Shown here piece by piece: positions 29,501-34,475 of a DNA stretch of 64,000 bases. Source of the DNA: Sunxiuqinia rutila (GTDB lineage Bacteria > Bacteroidota > Bacteroidia > Bacteroidales > Prolixibacteraceae). The notes beneath the pieces were generated by a model, which saw only the letters and a program-made list of their open reading frames with translations, was not told where the DNA came from and searched no databases. Both the position numbers and the translations under genes were made by a program. The number at the start of each line of letters is the position of its first letter. Position 1 is the stretch's first letter. The stretch covers positions 248,001-312,000 of the forward strand of contig NZ_JBNGOT010000001.1 in assembly GCF_050589705.1 (NCBI RefSeq), given 5' to 3'.

Positions 29501-31287
29501 TGACGGCGACCACTGCGGAAGGAACGGCAACGGTTTCTTCAAACGGAGGGGCTGAAGTTACTGAAAGGGGCTTTTGCTGGAATACTTCCGGCACACCAAC
29601 AACGGCGGACAATACGGTGCCGCTTGGAAGTGATGTTGGTAAATTTACCGGCAAGCTAACCGGGTTAAAAGAAGGACCAACCTATTACGTAAGGGCGTAT
29701 GCCATTAACAGTAAAGGAACGGCTTACAGCCCAACGGTGACCAGTTTTAAGATCTGTCCAATCTCGTTTGATGTTATTCATGTTGAAGGTCAAAATGGAG
29801 CTCCGGGGAGCAAAATTGTAACTTACCATTCCATTAGCACCAATGTGTCGGGGAAAGCTGCTTGCTGGCTGACCCAGAACCTGGGAGCAGACCGGGAAGC
29901 GACCTCGTATAATGACAATGCAGAAGCGGCTTCGGGGTGGTACTGGCAGTTTAACAAGGAACAAGGTTTTAAACACAACGGAACGGCCTATTCGCCCGCG
30001 CCGGCCTGGAAATCCTGGATTGGATCCATCTCTCAAAGTTCAAACTGGTCATCGGGCAACGATCCGTGTCACTTGTTGCTTGGTCTGGGATGGCGCATTC
30101 CAACCCTGACCGAATGGACCAATGCCGATGCTCCGCCACAGTTTTGGAACAGTGTTCAAGATGCTTATAATTCGGAACTGAAGTTACACATGGCCGGAAA
30201 CTTGTATTATTCGAACGGAAACTTGCAGTATCGTGGAAGTCATGGCTATTATTGGACCAGCACCCAGTACAGCTCTACAACGGGGAACTACCTGAGCCTG
30301 AATACATCAAGCAGTGCCCTGAGTACAACCACCAAGGCTTATGCATTCCCGGTAAGGTGTATTCGCGATGAGGTTCAGCTGGCAAAGCCTTCCGTTAGTG
30401 CTGTAGTTATTCCAAACTCAACCATCAGTTTAAGCACAGCCGCCGGAACAGCAACCGTGACGATTGACGGAGGCCAGGCAGTCACAGACCGCGGTTTGTG
30501 CTGGAATACAACTGGAAATCCGACCATTGCAGATAGCAAGGTTTCAGTGGGAAGTGGTGTTGGAAGTTTTACTGGAATGATTTCGGGCTTGACCGAAGGG
30601 CCAACTTATTATGTTCGTGCCTACGCCACCAACAGTGAAGGCACAGCCTACAGCCCGGTACAATCCAGCTTTAAGGTTTGCCGAAAAACATTTTCAGTCC
30701 TGCATACCGAAGGTGAGAACGGAGCACCGGAAAGCAAGACAGTTACCTATCATTCGGTGAGCAGCACCATGTCGGGAAGTGCAGCTTGTTGGTTAACTCA
30801 GAACCTGGGCGCCGATCGTCAGCCAACTGCCTTGACCGACAATTCCGAAGCTTCGGGGGGATGGTACTGGCAGTTTAACCGCTCGCAGGGCTTTAAGTAC
30901 GACGGAACGCGTGCGCCTGCGGATAGCTGGATTCCGGGGATTTCTCAGAGTGCGCAATGGGCTGTAAGTAATGATCCTTGCCGACTGTTGCTTGGTGGTA
31001 CCTGGCGTATTCCTACGTTGACTGAATGGACCAATGCAGATAACCCACCTCAGTACTGGACGAGGGGTGCAGATGCCTTCAACTCTGTATTGAAACTTCA
31101 TCTGGCCGGGAACCTGTATTATTCGAACGGAAACTTGCAATACCGGGGAGGCAACGGCTATTATTGGAGCGGTACGCAGTACTCGAGCACCACGGGCTAT
31201 TATTTGTCCATTACCTCTTCGGGGAGCGCGATGAGCACAACAACTAAGGCGTATGCTTTCCCAGTCCGGTGTATTAAAAGCAACTGA
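14566..31287 (+). CDS. 5573-aa giant secreted protein: FN3-like array plus FISUMP-like modules
   Basis: Residues 1-43 form a signal peptide with a long n-region (an internal Met15 at 14608 could be the true start), cut near VGAQ-ED. Residues about 45-215 hold three short motifs of the form GxLxYs...xVYxGxxW, as in the other two giants. Residues about 216-3215 are a tandem array of 30 fibronectin-III-like modules, about 100 aa each, with signatures VTxRGVCWST and TTYYVRAYAVNxxGTAYG. From 3216 to the end, eight FISUMP-like modules (CWLTQNLGA, GWYWQFN, DPCNLLLGLGWRIPT, YYWSS, VRCIRD) alternate with seven further FN3-like modules. Each FISUMP-like module has four conserved Cys. It ends directly after the last module (VRCIKSN), with no extra sorting domain. 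An exposed adhesin or glycan-binding filament is likely; size is of the order of 0.6 MDa. Confidence 0.8.
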   Translation: MENKSKNAASAFRRMHLLNSKGSLAWGWLCLMVLLLVPALVGAQEDYFRVEQGIPHLPVYDNSAKIVSPGTGMLIYSRQDEKPMVYTGNAWVDFCSAVYEDATAQSYFTVKNGIPYLPEKLVLPSSPSSGAFLYSTNDQSLVVSGGNGWVKMNHMGGETLLGNSAFSTDEMIETCCFPVLSEDPPIAAEGDMYISISEKAFRYCNGSVWLNIACEAAVTTTPVTDLIGGSGTGGGVVTSTGGSAISVVGICWGFSANPDTTLNTRTRQKITSGDGLGAFVSHLSGLLPNTTYHVRAYAVNAEGVVYGENLTFTTSTTIPTIITLEASNITSMSAETGGNIMNDGGAPVTLRGVIWSAVGDPLNDSEALRTEDGAGIGTYASLLNDLMGNTTYYVRAYAVNSEGTAYGNLVQFTTLGPEPPLLEKLITVNDITGTSAQINATIINNGGAEISERGVAWSTDGVTFNHFPSTHDTGSEIGAFQTLLDVLSPGTTYYVKAYATNEAGIGYSDQVVFTTAFPVIITTIPPSDVTGFTALSGGEITSSENSAITVRGICWSTEKYPTTDLPTKTSEAISGDGLGTFPSSMTDLLPGTKYYVRAYAVNAAGTAYGNLDSLTTLDYPVVTTLTPAVFVGSTAVGGGTVISDGGAEVVDRGVCWSTSANPTIYSYHTSDGSGLGDFTSNLTGLAENVTYYVRAYARNSVGIAYGEEKTFTIITDIPEITTLEATTITSMSAQSGGDITSDGGKPVTARGIIWSVQGDPLDDPSHIITNDGSGVGRFPSLLTSLLGNTTYYVRAYAVNKAGTAYGNLIQFTTPDPILAELSSANISVYDITDVSAVGRMEILNNGGAPITDRGICISTDRITYHYYPSETVNPTDIGVFISQLTGLTPGTLYYAKGYATNSAGTSYTSEISFVTASLVQLVTVKPTNVTGNEALSGGIVTDVGNSEITALGICWSTEKDPTIDLPSKTSEAITGDGTGTFVSAVADLLPGTTYYVRAYAVNAAGTSYGNLDSLTTLFYPKVITLSTASFMSSTAVGGGNVLDAGGEEVTARGVCWSTSENPTIFSNHTTDGSGLGLYSSILTGLVPNVTYHVRAYARSWVGVGYGENKTFTIIPDAPEIITLDPTNITSISAQSGGDITSDGGYPITARGIIWSVVGDPLDDPEATISDDGSGVGEFPSSLTGLLGSTTFYVRAYAVNKAGTSYGNLIVFTTLPPVVPELSSASIQISEITDISALGTMEILNNGGAPVTARGICLSTDRVNYEYYPSGTINLSDVGIFESTLAVLEPGTTYYAKGYATNSAGTGYTSETSFVTASVASIFTTEPSDITQNTAQSGGIVSNTGNSEIIERGVCWATTENPTFDRDSKLSDIFTGTGLGSFSSTLTGLLPDTTYFVRAYAMNVTGVSYGDEYSFITPEATVPEVVTIDVINIGGVYAEARGRVNNTGGWDVTDRGFCWSLSDNPTILNDTVKVGMGPGSFSTQLVGLAPGTTYYVRAYAINEKGIAYGDSYQFKTDELATLITTKPSDVRSSRAISGGTITSDGGDTITSRGVCWSTFPNPTMEDSYTIDGSDVGIFSSQLSGLSGSTKYYVRAYAINSAGVAYGNLDSLVTTTSTVPWVVTDGVTSVQGTSASVQGTIADNGGEPITERGICWSTEKMTTIDDNRLVCGNGDGSFTGQLTGLTKGETYYVRAYAINRIGIAYGDELSFVTATLATITTNEVSDISGVSAVGGGFISNDGGSEVSQSGICWNTTGNPTIHNPRTTEGVGIGEFIHTMTNLMANTTYYVRAYAINEAGVSYGNEVRFISGPPEFAIVRTVTPKSELNGVEGTSGGTVISNGGTLITSGGLVWSTQSGFIPDTVLVNRTTESVSGSFSSRMTGLLPNTTYYVRAYVVNGIGTSYAEEELSFTTKDIPVVVTAAIDKSTVTSTSALAGGSIISDGGSPVTQSGVCWSTSHNPVREDENYTTNGGGSGDFTSTISDLMGSTTYYLRAYAVNAVGIAYGEEVSFTTEPPVLATVVTDPVTLLSSTSANGGGTITSNGGALVTTRGLVWCTQPNFETDTIVKNRTASTGYFTGSFTDLLTKLTPNTVYYIRAYAENSVGIAYGEEVSFLTPVVPSIRTIYASATGPTTATSGGNISKDGGADVTSRGVVWSTIATFDPDTVVVNRTTNGSGTGSFLSKLQRLKGNTTYYIQAYAKNIAGTGYGNLLSFITDPAVLPTLTTRPAWYVNGTTAYSGGHISDDGGSSVTTRGMVWSTVSGFKPDTVKVNKSAQTGTGIGYFTTQLKGLKRGTTYYIRAYAENEIGIAFGDELSFTTLDFASLTTQELLASSTGTSAVGGGLIQSNGGSSITNVGVCWSTGHNPTVSLHTKTRYDKLNGDTFRSTLTDLDPVTTYYVRAYAVNSQGVAYGNEVSYTTPAILPSITTNYVVPVTKSEVVTGGTISDDGGAEITDRGVLWSTDANFDPDTVVVNKTSDGTGIGNFTSNIGGLNMSISYYIRAYATNSAGTAYGNQVSVTIFPTAPRLFTHEVTEIEGYTAVCGGDITSDGGADVTLKGVCWSTHTNPTIEDSRTYNGSGMDSYISKLTDLKPNTLYYVRAYAVNKIGVAYGLERTFLTDAFPTLVATTPVTNIIATTATSGGEITDDGRTPILARGVCWSMHNAPTVALPTKTVDETTTGIGRFTANLSGLKPETDYYVRAYATNAVGTSYGSQVFFRTKEVMLPAVTTTKPSAVDSTHAVCGGEVTNDGGMPVNVRGVCWSLTNDPDLETGVKLNDAAGGLGAYVSNVNGLLPGTKYYIKAFATNILGTAYGQLDSLVTEAIRPTVSIALMTNLTMTTGDGSASVITDGGSSVTDRGLYWNTTGQAPTVPMPADSSIALGAGSTEINGTITNLKASTTYYVWAYATNAVGTRFSPEAISFTTPTIPTVITSAPKSVARNEAVCGGEVTDNGRVEVTARGVCYSAFGTPTTDSLSVEHSTGGTGLFSLNVTELKEGTTYYVRAYAINSMGTAYGEVDTLTTLTIPTVHTLASDSIWSSGAVSGGDVVADGGAEVILRGVCWSSDTIPTIDLLTKTKNGSGLGEFESFLGGLKHASTYYIRAYATNSLGTAYGEIDTILTAPVVPTLGSVVLEAIDDSTQLGTADVIDDGGAEVIERGLVWNTTGNPTLDDEVILNGEAGVGTYSDTITGMVEGPTYYVRAYATNSVGTAYGPDISSKSCPTAFTVMHVEGFSGAPESKTVVYHSVSTDLSGDLRCWLTQNLGADQQATSMNDATEASAGWYWQFNRSQGYKYDSSRTPSNAWEAWTTSISESSAWVAATDPCNLLLGLGWRIPTKTEWENADAAPQDWTTGADAFASVLKLHSAGVLAYNNGVLAGRGSYGRYWSNTQINTSSAYFMDLYSGSRINYFSKAYALPLRCIRDGITIALPSVSDVVIPDSLVTETSAAGVATVVSDGGAAVTSRGLCWNTTGNPTVDDHTLPSGSGKGTFSELLSNLEEGVTYYVRAYAVNSEGTAYSPSTTSFQLCPTNFEIIHTEGLNGAPETKKVIYSSVSSRISGKSACWLTQNLGASQQATSVSDASEASAGWYWQFNRKQGYKYDGSRLPANSWTPWITSISENVNWMSANDPCNLLLGLGWRIPTKAEWENADAAPQFWTNSADAYHSELKLHQAGLLAYNTGALQNRGTYGYYWSSDRYNSTNGNYLYIYSGSSSVTYSNKANAFPVRCIRDELVKSAPVVSDVEVPAKEMTATSADATATVASDGGMPVTERGLCWSETNSTPTIADEVITAGGGTGEFTRTLADLKEGPVYYVRAYATNSEGTAYSPTVTSFRICPYEFDVMHTAGLNGAPESKTVTYHSVGSMISGEAACWLTQNLGADEQATAVNDKSEAASGWYWQFNRSQGYKPVGSSYIPNNAWTSWTSSISENINWGSANDPCRLLLGLGWRIPTKAEWENADAAPQFWQKAADAYNSELKLHLAGLLNYSTGALQNRGSYGYYWSSDRYTGTTGYYLYLTTSGSSVTYINKAYAFPMRCIRTEMTLSAPQVSKVEVPVSGMTSDAAKGTAIVTTDGGAAVETRGLCWNTTGDAPTVSDSTLTIGSGLGSFTGDLKNLKEGITYYIRAFATNSQGTGYSPEVTSFMICPTGFEVIHTEGLNGAAVSKTVTYNSVSTSISGEAACWLTQNLGADRAPDAYNDASEAAAGWYWQFNRQQGYQPVGNSYVPNNDWTSWTGSISESSNWSAGNDPCNSLLGLGWRIPTKAEWENADDAPQFWQKAADAYNSDLKLHLAGDLYYSTGGLQNRGGHGYYWSSTQAASTTGHYLYLNASSSAPNSASKAYAFSVRCIRDKVVISTPSVSKVTIVAEAMTETTATGNATVTNDGGAEVTDRGLCWNTTGNPTIADSKISSGDGVGSFTRTIGGLVEGPTYYIRAYAINSEGVAYSPADASFRICPATFTVIHTEGVNGAPVSKNVTYHSVSSDVSGKSACWLTQNLGADRQGEFVGDNAEAASGWYWQFNLPQGYKHDGSSYSPSNAWTSWISSISQSSNWSLNNDPCNLLLGLGWRLPTSAEWTNADAAPQFWTSAADAYKSELQLHLAGYLYYSNGALQNRGGLGYYWSSTQSASTTGHYLALTSSSSVMGTISKAYALPVRCLREDLKISIPTVSNVEVPTSGMKTTTAEGSATVTTNGGAKVLARGLCWNTTGVTPTLSDKVVPVGSGLGSFTGMLEGLNESDTYYVRAYATNSEGTAYSPEVTSFKICPVEFEVIHTEGLNGAPETKTVTYHSISSNISGKSACWLTQNLGASQQPKAYNDATEASSGWYWQFNRKQGYKFDGGRTPSDAWTTWVGSISESMSWTAAEDPCALQLGLGWRIPTSTEWTKADAAPQFWNSATDAYNSVLKLHQAGNLYYSTGVLQNRGSVGSYWSSTQYSSTTGHYFIINSSSSVMSTASKAYAYSLRCIRDEVSISIPSVSDVEIPTSGMTATTAEGTATVSSNGGAEVTERGFCWNTSGTPTTADNTVPLGSDVGKFTGKLTGLKEGPTYYVRAYAINSKGTAYSPTVTSFKICPISFDVIHVEGQNGAPGSKIVTYHSISTNVSGKAACWLTQNLGADREATSYNDNAEAASGWYWQFNKEQGFKHNGTAYSPAPAWKSWIGSISQSSNWSSGNDPCHLLLGLGWRIPTLTEWTNADAPPQFWNSVQDAYNSELKLHMAGNLYYSNGNLQYRGSHGYYWTSTQYSSTTGNYLSLNTSSSALSTTTKAYAFPVRCIRDEVQLAKPSVSAVVIPNSTISLSTAAGTATVTIDGGQAVTDRGLCWNTTGNPTIADSKVSVGSGVGSFTGMISGLTEGPTYYVRAYATNSEGTAYSPVQSSFKVCRKTFSVLHTEGENGAPESKTVTYHSVSSTMSGSAACWLTQNLGADRQPTALTDNSEASGGWYWQFNRSQGFKYDGTRAPADSWIPGISQSAQWAVSNDPCRLLLGGTWRIPTLTEWTNADNPPQYWTRGADAFNSVLKLHLAGNLYYSNGNLQYRGGNGYYWSGTQYSSTTGYYLSITSSGSAMSTTTKAYAFPVRCIKSN
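15510..18830 (+). repeat. Higher-order repeat of four FN3-like modules (about 1.2 kb period)
   Basis: Modules 2-5, 6-9 and 10-12 recur in the same order. The first type has IWSVxGDPLDDP, the second lacks the usual CW and reads STDRxxYxYYPS, the third reads CWSTEKxPTxDLPxKTSEAI and the fourth CWSTSxNPTI. The anchor IT-SM/IS-A occurs at 15553, 16750 and 17950, giving periods of 1197 and 1200 bp. The third copy breaks down after about three modules. Confidence 0.75.
24211..31284 (+). repeat. Eight FISUMP-like modules, about 0.92-kb period with intervening FN3
   Basis: The CWLTQNLG anchor occurs at 24322, 25240, 26164, 27091, 28015, 28942, 29863 and 30787, giving periods of 918-927 bp. Modules 3 and 4 are nearly identical over the WRIPTKAEWENAD to AADAYNS stretch at the DNA level (about 26390-26475 and 27315-27405), suggesting recent duplication or gene conversion. 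Confidence 0.8.
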
Positions 31288-31396
31288 TTGGATGAACACG
31301 GATATTCTATGAAACTTAAATATATTTGCCGCAGAAAAAATGGGAGCGTAGCGGAGAGCGAAATCCCGGAATTGAAGTGGCTAAAAAGAGAGAACA

Positions 31397-32836
31397 ATGA
31401 ATTTAAAACGAGATAATCAACCAATTTACATTTTTGCCTTGGTGCTTTTGGCACTACTACCTTGGAGCCTGAAGGCTTCAGGGCAGGGGAATGAGACGAA
31501 ACTAACCATTCACCTTCGGGGAGTGTATGATTCCAAAATAACAGTGACCCCCTTTGAGAACGGACGCTATGAGTCGGCCTTGAAGACGATTGAGGGCGTA
31601 CAGGATTCGGTGAGTCTGACAATCCCGAAAGCACATCTTCCCGGACAGTTTTTGTTACGGATGGATTACCGCCAAAAAGCAACGGACCAGTCTTACCCTT
31701 CGGAGTTTGTTTTTTTTATGAATGAAAATGACCTGGAAATTGGCATTAATCCGCTGCAAACACAACCGGATAGCGTTTACCTGGGCAATGACGTGGAGAA
31801 CACAAGCTACTTTGCTTTTCTGAAAGAAAATGCCACGCGCCGACAACCCCTTATTTTGCTGGAGCAGCTTTTGGCTGGTTATCATGAAAAGGAAGGCCGG
31901 TTTTACAAGGAAGCGGAAAAGGAGTTTGAGAAAAACAGACAGCGCTATAACCAGTGGATTTTCTCGCTGGAAGACGCGCAAGAAGACTTATTCGTAAGCC
32001 GCGTGTATGCTTTTCAGAAAGTGCCAGACATCAGCTGGGAAACTTCGGCAGAGCAACAACTGCACGAGCAGGCTTTGCATTATTTTGATGAGATTGATTT
32101 GAGTGATCCCTGGCTTTTGCGTACTCAGGCTTTCAATGACTTTGTAACCGCTTACATGCGCATGTTTGGCATGCATGTCACGTCGGATGAACTTCGGGAT
32201 TCCCTGTTTACCCAAGCAGGAAGGATTGCCTGCGAAAAAGCGGCGCAAGGGCATCCGGAGGTGTATGGCTGGATGGTTGATTATTTTTATGTCGGATACG
32301 AGGCTTTGGGAATTGCACCGGGCATGCGAATGCTTGAAGCGCATATTCAGAATCCACATTGTCTGACATCCAAAAAACAGGAAATTCTTCGGCGGCTGGA
32401 AGGAATGAAGAAACTAACGGCAGGGGCACTGGCTCCCTCCTTTGAGGCCGAAATGGTGAACGGTATGCAGGTGCGGTTTAACGGAATTTCCAACGATAAA
32501 AGCTATGGCCTGCTCGTGTTCTACGATTCGGAATGCAGCCATTGCAAGGAGCTGCTTGACAAACTGAAAAGCTGGAATGACGTGCCTGAAAATAAGGTTT
32601 GGTTCGATGTGATTACCATTTCAGTGGATGAGGACCGGGAAAAATGGGAGCAGTTTCACAATCAAAAAAATTATGGATGGACCGATGTGTGGGCGCCCGG
32701 TGGTATCAATAGCCCGGTGGCTAATGATTACTACATCTTGTCGAGTCCGGTTATGTTTATTCTGGGTAAGGATAAAACGATCTTACAAATTCCGGAATCC
32801 TTTAAGCAGCTTGAATCATTTATCAGTGGCAATTAG
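31397..32836 (+). CDS. TlpA-like thioredoxin-fold protein with DUF4369/DUF5106-like N-terminal part
   Basis: A 479-aa exported protein: signal peptide about residues 1-30 (ending ASGQ), a beta-rich N-terminal domain (about 32-115) of the kind found before thioredoxin domains in Bacteroidota, a helical middle region, and a C-terminal TlpA/AhpC-type thioredoxin domain (about 345-479). The redox motif is CSHC (Cys380, Cys383), followed by the expected WxxV...VSVDEDREKW region and a cis-Pro site (SSPVMF). It should act as a periplasmic thiol-disulfide reductase or isomerase. It begins 109 bp after the 5573-aa gene, whose FISUMP modules are regularly spaced in Cys, so a role in folding that protein is plausible but inferred. 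Confidence 0.8.
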   Translation: MNLKRDNQPIYIFALVLLALLPWSLKASGQGNETKLTIHLRGVYDSKITVTPFENGRYESALKTIEGVQDSVSLTIPKAHLPGQFLLRMDYRQKATDQSYPSEFVFFMNENDLEIGINPLQTQPDSVYLGNDVENTSYFAFLKENATRRQPLILLEQLLAGYHEKEGRFYKEAEKEFEKNRQRYNQWIFSLEDAQEDLFVSRVYAFQKVPDISWETSAEQQLHEQALHYFDEIDLSDPWLLRTQAFNDFVTAYMRMFGMHVTSDELRDSLFTQAGRIACEKAAQGHPEVYGWMVDYFYVGYEALGIAPGMRMLEAHIQNPHCLTSKKQEILRRLEGMKKLTAGALAPSFEAEMVNGMQVRFNGISNDKSYGLLVFYDSECSHCKELLDKLKSWNDVPENKVWFDVITISVDEDREKWEQFHNQKNYGWTDVWAPGGINSPVANDYYILSSPVMFILGKDKTILQIPESFKQLESFISGN

Positions 32837-33354
32837 AAAACGTATTTTTTCTGATTGATAAGTTAAATAATCGATTTGCAAGACATAAATGGTCATTTGC
32901 TAAGTTGTTTTTGTTTTCTTTGTAGTCTGTTTGGGGTGGAATTATCGTAACTGAAAATTACTTAAGAGAGTTACGATGGATTTAGGGTTGACCCAAATGG
33001 CGTTTTTTTTAGGTTGTTTTTCTGCTAAATAGCGAATGGAGCCTAAGCTTAAATGAAAGAGAACAAGTAATAACGTGAAGAGGGTAGAGACTATAATGTT
33101 TGATCATCCGGGAACTACATAAATGCCGGGTGCTCGCTTACTGCAAATTGAAGAAAAGGGACTTTTAGGGATAAACGGGCTTATAAAATAAGCCTTTGAC
33201 GATTTGCCAATTCAGCAATGAATCGGATGAAGGGCTTTAGCATACCTGATGTTGTGATTCCATGCTTTCATCTTTTTTTAAACTAATCAATTTTCTTGTT
33301 TGTGGTTTGTTTCAGACATTAAGGCGTTCTTAATTAATACTCTGCAACATAAAC
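32837..33354. other. 518-bp non-coding region with inverted repeats
   Basis: No gene is visible. Two structures stand out: a 9-bp perfect inverted repeat at 32944-32977, and an 8-bp stem with a 3-nt loop at 33177-33195 (GGGCTTAT, AAA, ATAAGCCT, one G-U pair). The region is A+T-rich, separates the giant-protein cluster from a LytTR regulator gene, and probably contains that regulator's promoter. Confidence 0.55.
32944..32977. promoter_or_regulatory. 9-bp perfect inverted repeat (possible operator or RNA stem)
   Basis: ATCGTAACT and AGTTACGAT are separated by 16 nt. The arm plus spacer length (25 bp centre to centre) would place both arms on roughly one helix face, as for a dimeric regulator, or they could form an RNA stem. 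Confidence 0.4.
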
Positions 33355-33846
33355 ATGTTGACAATGAAGGCGTATTGTGAGATTCAGGAGCATGATGAAA
33401 GCCAGGGAGCTTCCTTGGTATTGAAGAATATTATTGTATCGAAAGGGCTAACCCAGTTGATTCTTCCGATTCAGGAAATTCTTTATTTTTTTCATGAGAA
33501 TAAAAACGTATTTGTCGTAACCGAAGATAATGAAACCTATTTTTGTGAATTAGGACTGTCGGCCATAGAAAAAGATATTTGCCCGGGCTTTTTTCGGATT
33601 AACCGGCAGGTTATTGTCAATTATAATGCGATTCAATCGTTTTCCTACATTGAGAATAGCAAAATTGAATTATGTGTTCGTCACGGAAGTGGTCGAAACA
33701 TGATTATTGGAAAGAACAAGGTGGCAAGCTTTAAAAAGTGGATCATGTTTGATTGCACGTGTTTTTCAGCTCCGCGCAGAAAATCGTTTAAGGAAAAAAT
33801 ATCCGGCACCTTGCCTGAACAGAATGTACTCAGGGCAGTTAAATGA
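33355..33846 (+). CDS. LytTR-domain transcriptional regulator without receiver domain
   Basis: A 163-aa protein consisting mainly of a LytTR DNA-binding domain (residues about 25-130). The pattern fits: QLILPIQEILYFFHENKNV, TYFCELGLSAIEKDI, FFRINRQVIVNYNAIQSF and ELCVRHG. No phospho-receiver domain is present, so its activity is probably set by its level or by a partner. The C-terminal about 30 residues are basic and Cys-containing (FDCTCFSAPRRK), which is unusual. Start at 33355, with an alternative Met three codons later. It is the nearest regulator to the giant-protein cluster; control of that cluster is inference only. The stop overlaps the open frame that leads into the RNA methyltransferase. 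Confidence 0.8.
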   Translation: MLTMKAYCEIQEHDESQGASLVLKNIIVSKGLTQLILPIQEILYFFHENKNVFVVTEDNETYFCELGLSAIEKDICPGFFRINRQVIVNYNAIQSFSYIENSKIELCVRHGSGRNMIIGKNKVASFKKWIMFDCTCFSAPRRKSFKEKISGTLPEQNVLRAVK

Positions 33847-33902
33847 TAAAAGATTCTTTCCAGATAGGTATAGGGGCAAAGAATTCAAATAGCAAGAACA
33901 GG

Positions 33903-34415
33903 ATGGAAACAAATTCAGTTGCTTTTTTTCAGTCACAGCAGTATCCTGAACCAACGCACAAGCCCATTGTGGCCGCGTTGAAAGTTAAGAATCCGCAAAA
34001 TGTGGGTAGCTTGATGCGCCTAATAGATAATGTTGGGGGCGACACGCTTTACTTGCTCGATGACGAAAACCCCAAGCGCGAAAGCAGCATTCGGAAAACG
34101 GCAGGACTAAGCTACAAGCATGTCAAACTGGTTTGGCTTAGCTCGGAGGAATTTTTTCAGGCCATTCCGAAGGACTATACCCTGGTGGCAATTGAAACCA
34201 ATGAAGCATCGACAAACGTGTTTGCCACGAAACTTCCTGATAAAGTTGCGTTTCTGCTGGGAAGTGAAATGCATGGACTTTCCGAAGAACATATCCATCG
34301 CTGTGCTCACAGTGTTCATATTCCGATGACAGGTCTTTGTAAATCAATGAATATCTCCCATGCGTTAAGTATTGCTCTTTTTGAGTGGTTGCGTCAGCAA
34401 CTTTTTACTAATTAA
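33903..34415 (+). CDS. SpoU/TrmH-family RNA 2'-O-methyltransferase
   Basis: A SPOUT-class methyltransferase using S-adenosylmethionine to methylate a ribose 2'-OH in tRNA or rRNA. All three family motifs are visible: NPQNVGSLMR (motif 1), FLLGSEMHGLS (motif 2) and HIPMTGLCKSMNISHALSIALFEW (motif 3, read with its conserved S-N-S). From METNSV it is 170 aa, typical of the short TrmH-like group. The frame stays open to an ATG at 33843 overlapping the LytTR stop, but those 20 residues (MIKDSFQIGIGAKNSNSKNR) look non-conserved, so I prefer 33903. The exact nucleotide target cannot be told from sequence. Confidence 0.8.
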   Translation: METNSVAFFQSQQYPEPTHKPIVAALKVKNPQNVGSLMRLIDNVGGDTLYLLDDENPKRESSIRKTAGLSYKHVKLVWLSSEEFFQAIPKDYTLVAIETNEASTNVFATKLPDKVAFLLGSEMHGLSEEHIHRCAHSVHIPMTGLCKSMNISHALSIALFEWLRQQLFTN

Positions 34416-34475
34416 GTTTAGTTTCTGTTGTTTTTTTCTATTTTTAGCAAGTAGCAAGATAAAATAGAAAAATCC

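Noticed and set aside
15171..30036. Numerous long open frames on the minus strand opposite the giant genes
   Set aside because: They echo the repeat structure of the plus-strand coding sequence, lack signal peptides or known motifs and would overlap a continuous 16.7-kb gene.
15210..31287. CRISPR-like or satellite DNA repeats
   Set aside because: Repeat units are hundreds of bases long, all in one continuous reading frame and encode FN3/FISUMP modules; there are no short constant repeats with unique spacers.
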